DNA of 64,000 bases. Origin: Gonapodya prolifera JEL478. Taxonomy: Eukaryota > Monoblepharomycota > Monoblepharidomycetes > Monoblepharidales > Gonapodyaceae. Positions 52,859 to 64,000 of the stretch are shown here, piece by piece. The position numbers and the translations under genes are program-made. The number at the start of each line of letters is the position of its first letter. Positions within the stretch are counted from its first letter, which is position 1. Location of the stretch: positions 9,785 to 73,784 of the forward strand of contig KQ965761.1 in NCBI GenBank assembly GCA_001574975.1, written 5' to 3'. A model generated the notes under the pieces. That model searched no databases, had not been told where the DNA came from, and saw nothing but the letters and a program-made list of their open reading frames with translations.

Positions 52859-55800
52859 ATGGAGGGACATGGTCGATATCCTCCAGGAAGCGACGATCCT
52901 CGGGGATCAATCGACTCTACGCTTTCGGAATACTCTGTCATTGCCATTGGGAACGCAGCGAATGAGGATGGGTCTCTGGGGGGCGGTGCTGTCGGTGGGA
53001 GTCGGATTTCGGCCGACCGCGAGAGGGGAGGGGAGGGTAGAGAGAAGAAGCGGAAGGGAGACAGAAGTGCCAGTGGATTGAGCCGGGAGAAGGCGCGGGT
53101 GCTGTTCGGTGGGAACGAAATGGGTTCAACCCAAGGGGACACATTCGACCGAGAATACTTGGACATAGAGCACTACCGGGAGAGTCATCTCCGCCTGGTA
53201 CTATTCTACATGCTATGCGTACTGCCCCTTCCCATCCCCGGGATGTTCCTCCTGGTTGCGCGGTGGTTCCCGGAACTGTTCACTTGGATCGCTAGAGAGA
53301 AGGTTGATGGAAGGTTTGCCTGGCAGGCCGAGTACGTGCTTGTGAGGGGACCAGCAGTGGAAGGTGAGGGAGCGTTTGATGCATCGATTCATTGGTGTCC
53401 GTGCATCTAACAATTTTGAACTGCTCCATTGACTGAAACGATGCAAATGTAGCCCACCACACAACCACTCGCACACAATCCACTTTGCCATTCATGCGAC
53501 CGAGACAAGCCCCATCTTCTTCGCTCACTCTCGCTCCAAATGCTGCATGGGTTGAACTTCCCGTTGCATCGCTCTCCTTGCCCGCACCGCTCCCAGACAC
53601 TTCTCTTTCGTCCCCTGTATCCTCCACGTCCCCCGCTCCTCTGCGTAGACGCAAGTCCACGTCCTCACGGATGGAGTCTGACGATGACATGGAGGACGAT
53701 ACTAACAATCGCCCTCGCTCGTCGCTCAAGGGTGACGCCAGTGCAGTTTCCGTCAGGTTCTTTGACTACAGGCACCAAAGATATGTCTTCGACCCAAGGT
53801 CGAACTCCTTCACTCGGAGACTTGCAACCATTTCCGCCTATGGCCAAGGTGTCTACGATGGATCCCTCGCAACAGGGAAACCCCTGATTCTTCCGCAAGA
53901 TGCAAAGGAATCCTCCCGCACTGACGCCACGAGCGCAGCCTCGAAGACCGTTTCCACCACGAACACCCAGCAACCATCAACCTCGCTCTCAATCCCTTCC
54001 ATCGTCCTTTCTCTCCTCGCCTCTTTCCCCTCAGGGCTATCCACTTCCCATCACGCCTTCCTTTCCTCCCTACACCTCCCGAACCTCCTTACACCTCCGA
54101 CACACTCTCTTGCCTCACTCCTCCTTTCAAAAATCTCCACGCCATTCTATATTTTCCAAATCTTCGCCGCCGTCGTCTGGGCTCTCGAGGGATACTTTAC
54201 CTTCTCTGCATTTGTCATCCTTTGCTCGTCCGCTGGTGTTGCATGGGAGGCAATTCTCGAAAAGCAGAATCAAACTCGAATCCAGTCCCTGGCGGCAGTG
54301 CAACCCCTCGTCCGTGTGCTCCGCAACGCTATGATCGGAACTGTACCGGCGTCGTCGCTTGTTCCAGGGGATATCGTGTGCTTCCTTCCGTCGGACGCCG
54401 ACCCGTCCACATCATCATCCTCCCCAACGTCACCTCACCCATCTGGTGCACTTCCGCACGCAACTCACGCCCTCCTAGCGGCTGACTTTGTCCTCACTTC
54501 GGGCACCGTCGTTGCCGACGAATCCACACTCACAGGCGAGACCGTTCCCGTCGTCAAGTCGCCTTTCCACCCGGGCACTACCACCACATATCACGAAGAC
54601 CGTCACCGTAACGCGACCCTCTTCGCGGGATCACGCATCGTGCAAGTAAAACCGGCGATCCCCGCGCTTGCACACCCGGGTGCGCCTGGGTACGCCACGG
54701 CTATCGTGGTCCGCACAGGATTTGCGACGGCGAAAGGCGAGGTGTTCCGGAGTGTGATTCATCCGACGCAGGTGGAGATTGCGTTCAGGAGGGACGCGTG
54801 GAGGGTGTTAGGGGTTATGGCAGCTGTGGGTGTGATTGCGAGTGCAAAGAGGTTGTATGACGGGTGAGTACTTGGTGTAATTTGATTCTTCTGTGTTCTG
54901 CCCTGACGCAGATTTCGTCTGCCCTGTCCCATATCACAGTATCACCTTTTCCCGACCTCTGTTTTCAATTATTCTGACGTCTCTCGACATCCTCACGACG
55001 GCCATTCCCCCCGCCCTTCCCATCGTGCTCACTGTGGGGACGGGTATGTCGCTCACCCGTCTTCGCTCCAATCGCGTCCTCTGTATCGACCCCGACCGAA
55101 TCAATCTTGCCGGTCGTGTGGACGCTGCTTGCTGGGACAAGACAGGCACACTGACTGAGACAGGCGTGCGGTTTGTTGGACTTGACAAGTGGGAAGCAGC
55201 AGCAGGGTTCTGCGGGATCGAAAGGTCTGTTGGTGGGAATGCCGGAAGATCCTCGTCGGCTCGCCGGAACGCCACCCCACTCGACCTGTTTGGTGGGAAC
55301 GTACCGCTTGTGATGGCGGTCTGCCATGGGCTTAACGTGGTTGATGGCGCACTGGCGGGGTACAGTTTGGATACGGAACTCTTCACAGCGACGGGCTGCT
55401 CCTTGGTTCAACCTGCCGAAATGCCCGTCCGCCTACCTTCTGCTTCCGCCACAGCACCCGGCGGCGTTGTTCTTCCACTCGCCCATGTCGTCCTTCCTCC
55501 TCGCTTGGCTGCCCCCGAAGCCCTTCACGTCCTGAAGAGGTTCGATTTCGACCCGACTGTCCAGAGGGCGTCTGTTGTGGTTGCTCTGTCCGCCGCCAGT
55601 GGGCCGTGGGTTGTTGCGGCGAAAGGATCCCCCGAGGCCATGTGGGAGGCGTGCGAACCCTCGACGCTCCCCGACCGTGCAGTCTTCGAGGCTACATTGC
55701 GTGGTTACACCGCTCGCGGATTCTACGTTTTGGCGTGCGGCACACGTGAAGTGTCAGGAATCGGTACCGCAGGACAGCTGGAGGCTTTGAGGAGGGAGGA

Positions 55801-58109
55801 TGTTGAGAACCGCCTTAGATTCGCGGGGTTTGTGCTTCTTCGAAACCCTGTCAAGACTGAAGCGGCACCACTGTTGCACTCTCTCGCCGAGGCCGGCATT
55901 CGCAATGTTATGATCACTGGCGACGATGTCCGCACGGGAGTTCATGTAGCGCGGGAGGTTGGCATTGTTGGTGCCCGCCGACCTGTGTTCATCATCGACG
56001 TGGAGGAGGACAGTTCTACTGGTGGACCCAAGGTGATGTTCTACGAGGTGGCCGGTGAGGACGTACAAGTTGCTGTTGGTGGACCACAAGGAGATGGTCC
56101 GAAGAGACCTCTTGGTGAACTAAGGAGGTGGATGTCGGCTGCACCCACAGGTGTCGAGTTGGCCATTCGCGCGTCGGCTTTGGAAGCATTGAAGGACCAG
56201 GCGGGCTTTGATGCGCTGGGCGATGGGTCCGCGGTTGCTGGAGACGCTGGGGCAAAGGAGAAACGGTACTTATTGGATTGGATTGTCAAGCGATGCTCTG
56301 TATTTGGCCGCGTGAAACCTGCTCAAAAGGCGTGGATTGTGCAAAGGTTGATGGGTATGGGTGAGACCGTTGCGATGTGCGGTGATGGTGAGTAGCAACC
56401 TCGATTCGAGACCCGGGTATGATATTTACGCATTCTCAACAGGAACCAATGATTGCGGAGCTCTCAAAGCCGCCCATGTAGGCCTGGCCTTATCTGACTC
56501 GGAGGCCAGTGTGGTCGCGCCATTCACCAGCGCGAAGTTGGAGGTGACGGACATGATGGCGATATTGTTGGAGGGACGGTGTGCTCTAGATACGAGCTTT
56601 ACTGCGTTCAAGTTCATGCTCTTGTACGCCGCAGTGCAGTTGGCGGTGAGGACTCGGCATTCATTTGTCCGATTCTGAGACAAGATCAATGATCTAAACT
56701 TTTTCCGATCATAAAGCTCGTCTTGACTCTCTCTCACATCGGAAGTACTCTCAACAACAACCAGTGGCTTATCGATGACATCTTCATTGTGACCGGCCTC
56801 GCATTCTGGATGGTATACACCGGCCCTGCCACCAAACTCTCGCTCATTCCACCTGCTGACTCGCTGTTCCACATCGCTGTTGTCGCCTCATTGGCCGGTC
56901 AGATCGCGCTCTTTGTGTGGTTCTTCGCCCTCGTCTCCATCCTCATGTACGCTCCGGCTGAGGCCGGGTGGTTCTGCAGCGTGGACAAGGCGACCCAGTT
57001 CTTGAGCAAGGTGACGTTGTTGCCCAAGGACCCATCTCTGGGGGCCGCGAACTTTCCGTGCTACCCCGTGGACCCGAACAGCGATGTTGTGTTGGGACAG
57101 TTGCAGAAGAGCATGGAGAACACGGTGTTCTGGCTGTTTGCGCACTTCCAGTTCTTGGTGACGGCACTGGGTGTGACAATCGGTGCGTCTCGAGTTTCTT
57201 ACCAATAAGAACTCACTTCAGAGCTAACAAAATTTTTCATGCTTTGATATTACAGTCGCTCGCCATCGCCAACCCTTCTGGACGAACCGATTCTTCGTCG
57301 TCTACCTCGTCCTCCTTTTCTCCATTCTCACCTTCATGCTGCTCACCCCCGATGACGCGCCCTGGGCCGCGGGCATGAACAACGCCTTCAGCATGCGCAG
57401 CGGAGTCCCACTCTCGTTCCGATTTAAAGTGTGGGCGGTGGCGCTCGCGGATCTCGTCGTGTGCGGCGGCTTGTGGGAGCTCGTTGTGGTTGATAAGGCG
57501 GTACCCTGGGTGCAGACCCGGTGGCAGACGAGGTCCAAAGTCGGCTCCCTGAAGCGAGCGCCGTCGACGCTGACTCGCAAGTCATCGCTCAAACCTGGCG
57601 CTTCGGCCACACGCAATCAGGGTTCATGGGGTCTGACGGATTGGATTTCGAGACCATTCCGAGGGGGTTCGCGCCTGGGATCTGGCCCTTCGACGCCCAA
57701 CGCTAGCCCGAGTAGGATTCGGTACGCGCCCACGCAGATCCTCCGCCGAACACAACGGGATCCTGTCTCAGAGGACGAGATGGCGCTGATTGATCGGTCC
57801 GAGACGAGGAGGACGGTCGCCGAGGCTGAGGCGTTTGGAGATTCACCCACGGTACCGACTGTTCATCGTGCCGCGGTGCTTGTATCGCCTGAACGAACTG
57901 GTTCTCCCAACCAAGTCGCGTCACCAACGACGACGTCGCCTGTTTCGTCGCCGGTGCTTGCTCAGCCACCGTCGAACGTCCCGCTGGGACCGACGCTTAA
58001 GAGCGGTGGACGGCACTTGAGTCAGCGTAGGGCGGAGAGGAGGGCTGCGGCGGGTTCGTCAGCCAGTGGATCGGCCGGACAGGCGCCTGGTGGGTCTGGG
58101 TCAAGGTAG
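52859..58109 (+). CDS. P5B-type P-type ATPase (ATP13A2/Ypk9-like)
   Basis: P5B ATPases move polyamines or cations across vacuolar/lysosomal membranes. Six exons (52859-53363, 53453-54863, 54940-56387, 56443-56645, 56717-57182, 57256-58109) give 1628 aa. Key motifs: ADESTLTGETVPVVKSP (A-domain TGE), TTAIPPALPIVLTVG (M4 with the P5B PPALP signature), CWDKTGTLTETG (phosphorylation site), KGSPEAMWE, MITGDD, and GDGTNDCGALKAAHVGLALS (hinge). C-terminal membrane helices follow (VLTLSHIGSTLNNNQW, ALFVWFFALVSILMYA). N-terminal ~150 residues are charged with a hydrophobic hairpin near FYMLCVLPLPIPGMFLLVAR, as in ATP13A2. The ~190-residue Ser/Pro/Arg-rich C-terminal tail after the last helix is longer than in yeast Ypk9. 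Confidence 0.95.
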
Positions 58110-60362
58110 AGAGCAAAGAGATTAGGGAGAGGTTGCAGTGGTGGTATATGGTTGGTTGTAGAAATGAAATTATGATTATGAAAGACGTATGTTTTCAATT
58201 TGAGTGATCCATGGCGATTCGACAAGCGACTGGCTTTACGGACAGGAAGATATCACGCGCGCCTACAATTACAATAAATAAAAGAATACTAAAAACAATA
58301 CACTTTAAAGCTACCCACAGCGCCTCCAAAAATTGGACTGCCATCATCCAAGCCCCAATGGAGGGACCGAATACCCCCACACCGATTAGCCGCCATCAGG
58401 GGAGACTTCACGGTAGCAGGTGGGCGCAAGACATGAGAGAACACTGACAAGAAGGGAAATCCACTCACCGGTCGCCTGGTGGAGGCCATGCGGAGGGGGG
58501 AAATCGGGTGTCTTTTATAGTGCTGGTTGCGTATTTTGGCAGGCCAGAGTTAGTCATCCGGTAGAATCCAGCAGAAGAATCAGGGCAAGCGGGAGAAGGG
58601 CTGTTCCACGAGACGGGCCAGAGCGCGACGGAGAGACGTCCCAGAGTGTTTAATCCGGTCGCATAATGACGGGACGCATCCAGGCATCACATTAAAAAAA
58701 AAGAACGGCAGGTTTTGAGCATCTCGTTGTCGAGATATCGCTCGTGGCGCTGTTGGGACTGGAAAAGGGGGTCTTTGGATTCTGCCTACGACGAACGCGA
58801 CGAGGACGAACCTGAGCAAATTATAGTCCCGTATTATCGCTCCGCCCCTCATTCTAAAATGCCCAAACATGCCTGGGTTCTGTTGCGTGTTGGCGATGTC
58901 ACCGTCGTGGAGGAATCACATCTGGTTCCCATCGCTGAGAGGTCCCACCCGACACGTCGAGGGACATCCCGATTCCCGTCAGTCCATGGAGACTGGAAGT
59001 TCGGGGCGATGAAGGCGGTGGAATGTGTTCGGTTATCGTTCACGGTGATGAAACCATGAGCAGCGACCTGAACTGCAAGCATTTGGACAGTCCGATTCCC
59101 ATTTGAGACTTTCCTTGATCCCACGTGGTTCTCGAGGCCTCCAGTCGGCAGCGTGGACACGAGCCATCTGAGATAATTCGAACTCCATTGCCCTAGTTTG
59201 ACTGTCCCCGCCCGTGACTTTCTTGTCTTACTTCATGGCTATTCGTTGGTGACGTATTTTTGCGGCGAATTTCGACCGGGGGGCCCAGCCCCAGAAGCAG
59301 AAGGAGCATCGCAACGCGAGGTGGCAAACACAGAGGATCGCACATAGACTACCGTCCACTGTCCACAGATGAGGAAGCAGGCCACCCGATGCTTGTGGAT
59401 TCCTCCCAAAGTCTCTGAGATCGAGCGACGGGACGATGGCACGACGATAGGAAGAGCATCAGTGGAAGTGAGAAAGGCCCTCACGATCGCTCGGCATGGC
59501 GCAAGTAGGAGACGGTCGAGCAGGTTAGTTCTGGAGTGATTCGACACATAAGTGGCCGATCCCCGGAAGGATTGATGAGGCGGCGATGCCTGGCGAAAAT
59601 CGAAGGCCATTGGACGCAGCAATGAGGACCACTGTCGCGAGGCCCGTCGACTGATTGCAGGGAGTTCCGAGAAGAGCGGTTTGCATATCGTCAATTTGAG
59701 GATCCTAAGAGACCGACAAGTTTTCCCGTGAAGGTTGGTCATGTCAGGCCGGTTACACAGAACGACGGCGGTCTATTTTCATTTACATGGGAAAGATGTT
59801 GTCCGTTACAGTACGTTCCGGCATGGCTGTACACTCCACAATGACAAGGCCTCTGACACCACGCTAGCACTTCTTGTCCTCCGACATTTTGTTCTTCCCC
59901 GTCGTGCGCACCAACAATTCCCTGCCAGTGAATTCCGAATCTGTAATACTCCTTGTCTCGTCGGTGTATTTGGTGCCTTATTATTGTTTAAACGTGACGA
60001 AGGGGAATATGTGGTTGCGAATGGTGTTCTTACCTGCTCAGATAGACCCGCTCAAGGCGCAATCGCGATTCACTTTTTGACTTCGTGACCCGCGTCGCCG
60101 CTAATCGCACTTAACATACTTTGACCTGCGGCCCCACCGTCGTACGCAGTGATGTTCACTGTGGAGAGCTCGAAACGTTGTGTAGCAGAGCTGCCTTACT
60201 GCCATCCGAGTCAACCGGTTTTAGCGCTCCTGTGCGGCTGTTTCTGGCGTGCGTGGTTCTACTTGTACCACTTCCAATTCCAGCTCTGCTGAGAGCTCCA
60301 TTACCACATAATGTTTTGTCAAACCAAGATACAATTTAAATTGCAGTATCGTCGCAGCAATA
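58110..60362. other. 2.25-kb stretch with only weak coding candidates
   Basis: No firm gene. Weak candidates: a minus-strand hydrophobic frame at 58195-58380 (VALKCIVFSILLFIVIVGAR) with a possible short first exon MASTRRP near 58470-58490; a minus frame at 58849-59160 with several N-glycosylation-like sites; and a plus frame at 58715-59059. None can be joined or matched to a family. The rest up to the GST stop shows nothing. Confidence 0.4.
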
Positions 60363-61237
60363 TCATACTGGTCCGGTGTACTCCACTCCCAAATCCCCGC
60401 ACACACGCTTGACCCAGGCGAGGACTGCAGGATACTTGACCAGATCGAAGCCACCTTCGTGAGCAAGTCTCGTATACGCCTACCCGAAGAATTATTTTCT
60501 CCATGGAGCCCTCATTGTGAATGCAAACCGCTCGATCAACACCCACCACAAGAGCGATATCCGCCAGCGTCAAGGTCGCCCCGACGAAATATCCACCCTC
60601 CGCTCCAGCAAGATGCTTTTGCATCAGCTCGAGCGCTCTCGTCCCCGACTCCATCAACTTGGGATCGATATCCTCCTCCTTGACTTTCCCAAACACTTTC
60701 CTTGCTCTCCGGACAGCAATCGTCGGTTCGTGGCTGTACTGCTCCCAAAACAGCCACTGGTACATCTGTGCCCTGTCGAACCTGTCCTCGGGAATCAGGC
60801 GGGACCCTTCAGCGAGGTAGAGCATGATTGCATTGGATTGGGATAGGACACGCCCGTCGGCAAGGACGACGCAGGGGACTTGTCCGGCAGGGTTGATGGC
60901 GAGAAAGGCTGGAGTGCGGGTTTGGCCAGTGGTGGAGTCGATTTCGGTCCATGTGAAGGGGATGGAGAGCAGGTTCGCGACGAACGTGACCTTTCCAAGG
61001 CAGTTGGTGATCCCGGGGGAACAGGGTCGGAATCAGACACGAGACAGAGCAGGCGACGTCTTGCGACAGATCTCACCTTGTGACAGTTACCGGACCCGCT
61101 CTGTCCGTAAACCGTGAACGGTTGACGATGAAGCTCTGCTGTTTTCCACACGATTGGGACGTCCGATGGCGTGAGTCAACGTCTACGACATCGCTGATAG
61201 CTTGAATCATCGCAACTATCTTACCTTTGCCCGCCAT
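60363..61237 (-). CDS. Glutathione S-transferase of bacterial type
   Basis: Four minus-strand exons (61225-61237, 61077-61138, 60547-60990, 60363-60479) give 211 aa. The first exon is only 13 nt. The thioredoxin-like N-domain reads FTVYGQSGSGNCHKV, TPAFLAINPAGQVPCVVLAD (cis-Pro) and LSQSNAIMLYLAEGS. The helical C-domain has MYQWLFWEQYSHEPTIAVRR, GATLTLADIALVAYTRLA and KRVCGDLG. QWLFWEQYSHEP..AV is very characteristic of proteobacterial GSTs, so bacterial origin is possible, although four exons show it is long resident. Ser-Gly-Asn-Cys near the N-terminus places a Cys or Ser as possible catalytic residue. Role: glutathione conjugation or peroxide reduction. Confidence 0.9.
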
Positions 61238-61617
61238 TTTAGTGGATTGGTTGTTGGGGGATGATATTCGAAGTGCGACTGTGGCCTCACTTCTCCGTGC
61301 CTCGCAGCATCGGTTGCACTCTCGCTCTTCCACCTTTTGAACTTCTTGCAAAAGCTTCATATGTAGCAAACATTGCGCATTTCTCTCGGGACCACAACTT
61401 TCAGACACGGACGTCAACAACAATATAATTAAAGGAAAAATTGGAACTAAAACGTTTGAAGAGTGCAGCATACATTTGATATGCACAAATGCCACATTGG
61501 TGTTTACATGTCTCAAAAGCTGGTATCGTTTCCATTCCGAGGCCCTGCCCCAATGTCAAAGTCCGCGGTCTCTCCCGCACAGTCACACACCTCTCCCAAA
61601 ACCGATCACCGAGCACT
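61238..61617. other. Intergenic stretch, nothing recognised
   Basis: About 0.38 kb between two minus-strand genes; contains the GST promoter and the 3' end of the Reeler-like gene. No gene seen. Confidence 0.4.
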
Positions 61618-63809
61618 TTACCATCGCGATCCGTGGCTCTGGTTCGAAGAAGAGTGCTTCTGGTTGGTGGGCTTCTTCACGACGGCGCGGACGCAGACGC
61701 ATTCGGTAGGTCGCTGGAAGTGATGTGAGGTCGAGATTACCAAACGGAACCCAACACACACATAAACGGTCAACCACAAACTCACGTTCAGCTTCACAGT
61801 CTTGGTCAAAATGGGCATGGTCTTGGTAGCCATGGTGGGCATGGTGGGCTTGCTGGCCATCGTGGGCAGGGTAGGTTTGGCGCCCGAGGTCATACCGACC
61901 ATCGCGGGCGGCGTCACGGCGGGTTTCGACACGGCGGCGGCGGTGGAGACGGCGGGCTTTGGCGCAACGACGGCGGTTGTAGCGGGCTTGACGGCTCCAG
62001 CGGCGGTGGTGGCGGCTTGGACAGCTCCGGGCATTCCAGCAGGTGCTTCCATGGCCATGTTGGCAGGTGCGACTGGCTGCGCGGCGGGTTTGGGCATCTC
62101 GACCCACTTGCGCTTCTGGAGGTTGTTCATGGCGGATCCCATGTTTCCGGCTGCGGCTGCGGCTGTGGTGGCTGGCTTGGCGGCGGCAGCGGTGGTTGCT
62201 TTTGCTACAGCGGCTGTTGTCATGGCTTTGGCGCCGGCGGCGGTGGTGGCCATCTTCATGGCGGCCATGGAGGACATGGACACCTTGGCGCCGACTGCGG
62301 TGGTGGGCTTGGTCATGCCGGCGACGGTGGCAGTTCGGGTCACCATGGTCACTGCAAATTCGGGGTAACGATGCGTCAGATACACGTTCCATACTGCCTG
62401 AAACAAAGAGAATGGACCAACTCACTGACTGGCTGCTGCACAACGTAACACATGCAGGTCTGGGTGGGAGCGGTCAAGATGATGGTCGGTGTCAGCGGGT
62501 TTGCCATGTTGGCCGCCGTGCGGGTCATCATGGATGTGGGCTTGGCCATCGTGGGCGGCTTGAGCGACCCGGTCATTGAGGTCATGGGCTTAAGCACCGC
62601 GGCGGTGGTGGGCTTGAGTCCGCCGGCGGTGGTAGGCTTGGCGACGGCGCCGGCGGCGGTGGTGGCGGCCTTGGGCACGGCCATGGTGGTGGCTGGGACA
62701 GGCGGGGGTACGACGGCGGGGGTCGTCATAGCACCGCCGGCGGCTCCGGCTTGTTTGGCGGCTGTAGATGGAGGTGGAGAATGTGTCAATACTGACGCAC
62801 GGGGTTGGAGATGGATGCACCAAAGACGTACCAGCAGTGCTGGCGGTGAAGGCAGCGGGTGCGACCATGTACCAGTTCATGAACGACTCGACGACTGTAA
62901 AGGGGAGAAACAGTTCATGTGAGAACTCGATATCGGTCTGGGATGACTATTCCGCTCCGCGGGTAATTTGTCTCCGGCGGACTCGTCCGCGAGAGAATAC
63001 CGCTCCGCGGTGTATTCGCCTCGAGCGCCTTGCGGCGCTTAGGCCTCAGTCTTCCGTGCTTTGCACTCCAGACCTCACCCCTCGCATGGTACTCACTGAC
63101 AGCCTCCGCAACCAACGCCTGCCCGGCCGTAACCATGGCATCAGGTGTCCATGTAAAGCTCATGACGGTCTTGAGCGTGTTGGAGTTGTGCTGGATGGTA
63201 CCAGCGGCGCCCGAAGTCGAGCCGACGGCGGCTGTGCAGTCCTTGGTCTGGAAGAGCGCCGAGGGCAGTGCGATGGTGCCCATGTGGGTGGTTGTGGCGG
63301 CATCGCGGACGTACATTACTAAAAGTGCACGTGCATAGGGGGTTGCATGAGGGTAATTTTTATGCGTTAAGAACAAATTGGAAGTGGCTGAATGGATGTG
63401 GGGTTACGTACCGATTCCCTTGTATTGAGCGACACCAGTCAGCGCGAGGGTTGCCGTTCCGTCAGCGTTGACAGTTGCGGCCAGCGTGGCTTTGGGCGTG
63501 GTCGGGGGTCCGTGTGTCATGGCTTGCCTGCATGTGCGAGTAGAGAGCGAACGTGGTGAGCCTCCGATCTTTGATGGGCGCCCCGGTGTCAAACGACGTC
63601 GCATCCGTTGCTGCGTTGCATCCACGCATCATGCCGTCCCCCATCCATGTCTACAACGTTACTCACACTGCAGTGTCCGGGTACTGGCAGACTGTGACTC
63701 CGTTTGTTGGCATGGACGATGACGGCGCGAAGAGAGCGAGCGCGGCGACGAGTGCAGCGAGCGCCATCCGGACCAGCGGGCGGCGCGAGGTGGAGAGTGA
63801 GGATCGCAT
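61618..63809 (-). CDS. Secreted Reeler-like domain protein with Thr/Ala/Pro repeats
   Basis: Several minus-strand exons. Exon 1 (63667-63809) holds a signal peptide (ALAALVAALALFAPSSS) and CQYPD. It joins an exon starting near 63527 (VQAMTHGPPTTPKATLAATV, TGVAQYKGIG). Further exons give MGTIALPSALFQTKDCTAAV, NTLKTVMSFTWTPDAM and FMNWYMVAPAAF. This order (Cys, H, YKG, late Cys pair, F-W core, MNWYM) resembles a Reeler extracellular domain. From about 62770 to 61800 follow mucin-like repeats built on KPTTA, ATTAAGA and TKPTMPTMA, then a basic tail ending GSRW. Thr-rich repeats suggest heavy O-glycosylation and a cell-surface or secreted role. Internal intron borders in the repeat part (near 62350-62455) are provisional. 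Confidence 0.7.
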
Positions 63810-64000
63810 GGCGTGTGTAGAGTTGGGTAGCGGGAAGATGCGAGCGTGGATGTTTGAGTGGAGCGTGGAGAAAAGCGTGCAGGTATACCTCGTTCGCCTC
63901 GCAGATCGTGCCAAGGCGGCGGCAATCTCGATCACTGAGGCGGACGCCAGCGACGTCGTCTTTCATTCCCTTCATTTCGCGATTATTAATTGCACTCTCT

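Noticed and set aside
62017-62579. Long plus-strand frames rich in Gly/His/Trp across the Reeler-gene repeats
   Set aside because: They are antisense shadows of the minus-strand Thr/Ala/Pro repeats; length comes from repetitive composition.
62940-63060. CCGCTCCGCGG repeats and palindromes as a possible CRISPR or hairpin array
   Set aside because: Only two short copies inside an intron of a eukaryotic gene; no regular spacers.

Overview
The window is nuclear DNA from an intron-rich fungus. Nearly every gene is cut by short introns (mostly 45-130 nt, GTRNGT...YAG), and the gene set is fungal: Sla2/End4, Sfm1, glycogenin, a transgelin-type actin bundler, Pmp3, a P5B cation-pump ATPase and a DUF6593-like protein. 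Many introns per gene, together with secreted PAN/apple-like and Reeler-like proteins, suggest an early-diverging (zoosporic, chytrid-like) fungus; that placement is inference. For most genes I joined exons by hand. Where I give an exact amino-acid length, the spliced coding length is an exact multiple of three.

Layout. 0-2 kb: a Ty1/copia fossil edge and a poorly resolved membrane-protein gene. 2-6 kb (-): SLA2. 7-13 kb (+): SCP2-type thiolase, an I9-type protease inhibitor, and a Baeyer-Villiger/flavin monooxygenase assembled from microexons. 13-14.5 kb: a MYND-finger protein. 15.9-20.5 kb: a decayed short-chain dehydrogenase, a long gene-poor stretch, tRNA-Gly(GCC) and a second copia fossil. 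20.5-28.6 kb: an F-box-like orphan, a galactose/arabinose dehydrogenase, PMP3 (-) and a class-3 lipase. 29-36 kb: a secreted Cys-rich PAN-like protein, transgelin and glycogenin. 36.5-39.4 kb (-): a RING protein and an F-box/ankyrin gene with an in-frame stop. 39.7-48.4 kb (+): a PARP-type zinc-finger protein, enoyl-CoA hydratase, SFM1 and a 1445-residue helix-turn-helix regulator. 48.7-52.3 kb (-): DUF599 membrane protein, DUF6593-like protein and a thioredoxin-like protein. 52.9-58.1 kb (+): P5B ATPase. 60.4-63.8 kb (-): bacterial-type GST and a Reeler/mucin-like secreted protein.

The genes look like independent housekeeping and accessory loci, not a cluster. Loose themes are actin and endocytosis (SLA2, transgelin), fatty-acid and lipid metabolism (thiolase, enoyl-CoA hydratase, lipase, oxygenase), glycogen priming, and membrane or ion homeostasis (PMP3, P5B, DUF599). 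I do not see a convincing new multi-gene system. The strongest unusual signals are the microexon run in the monooxygenase, introns placed inside or directly after start codons, and the ParB/phage-like helix-turn-helix module in a giant disordered protein.
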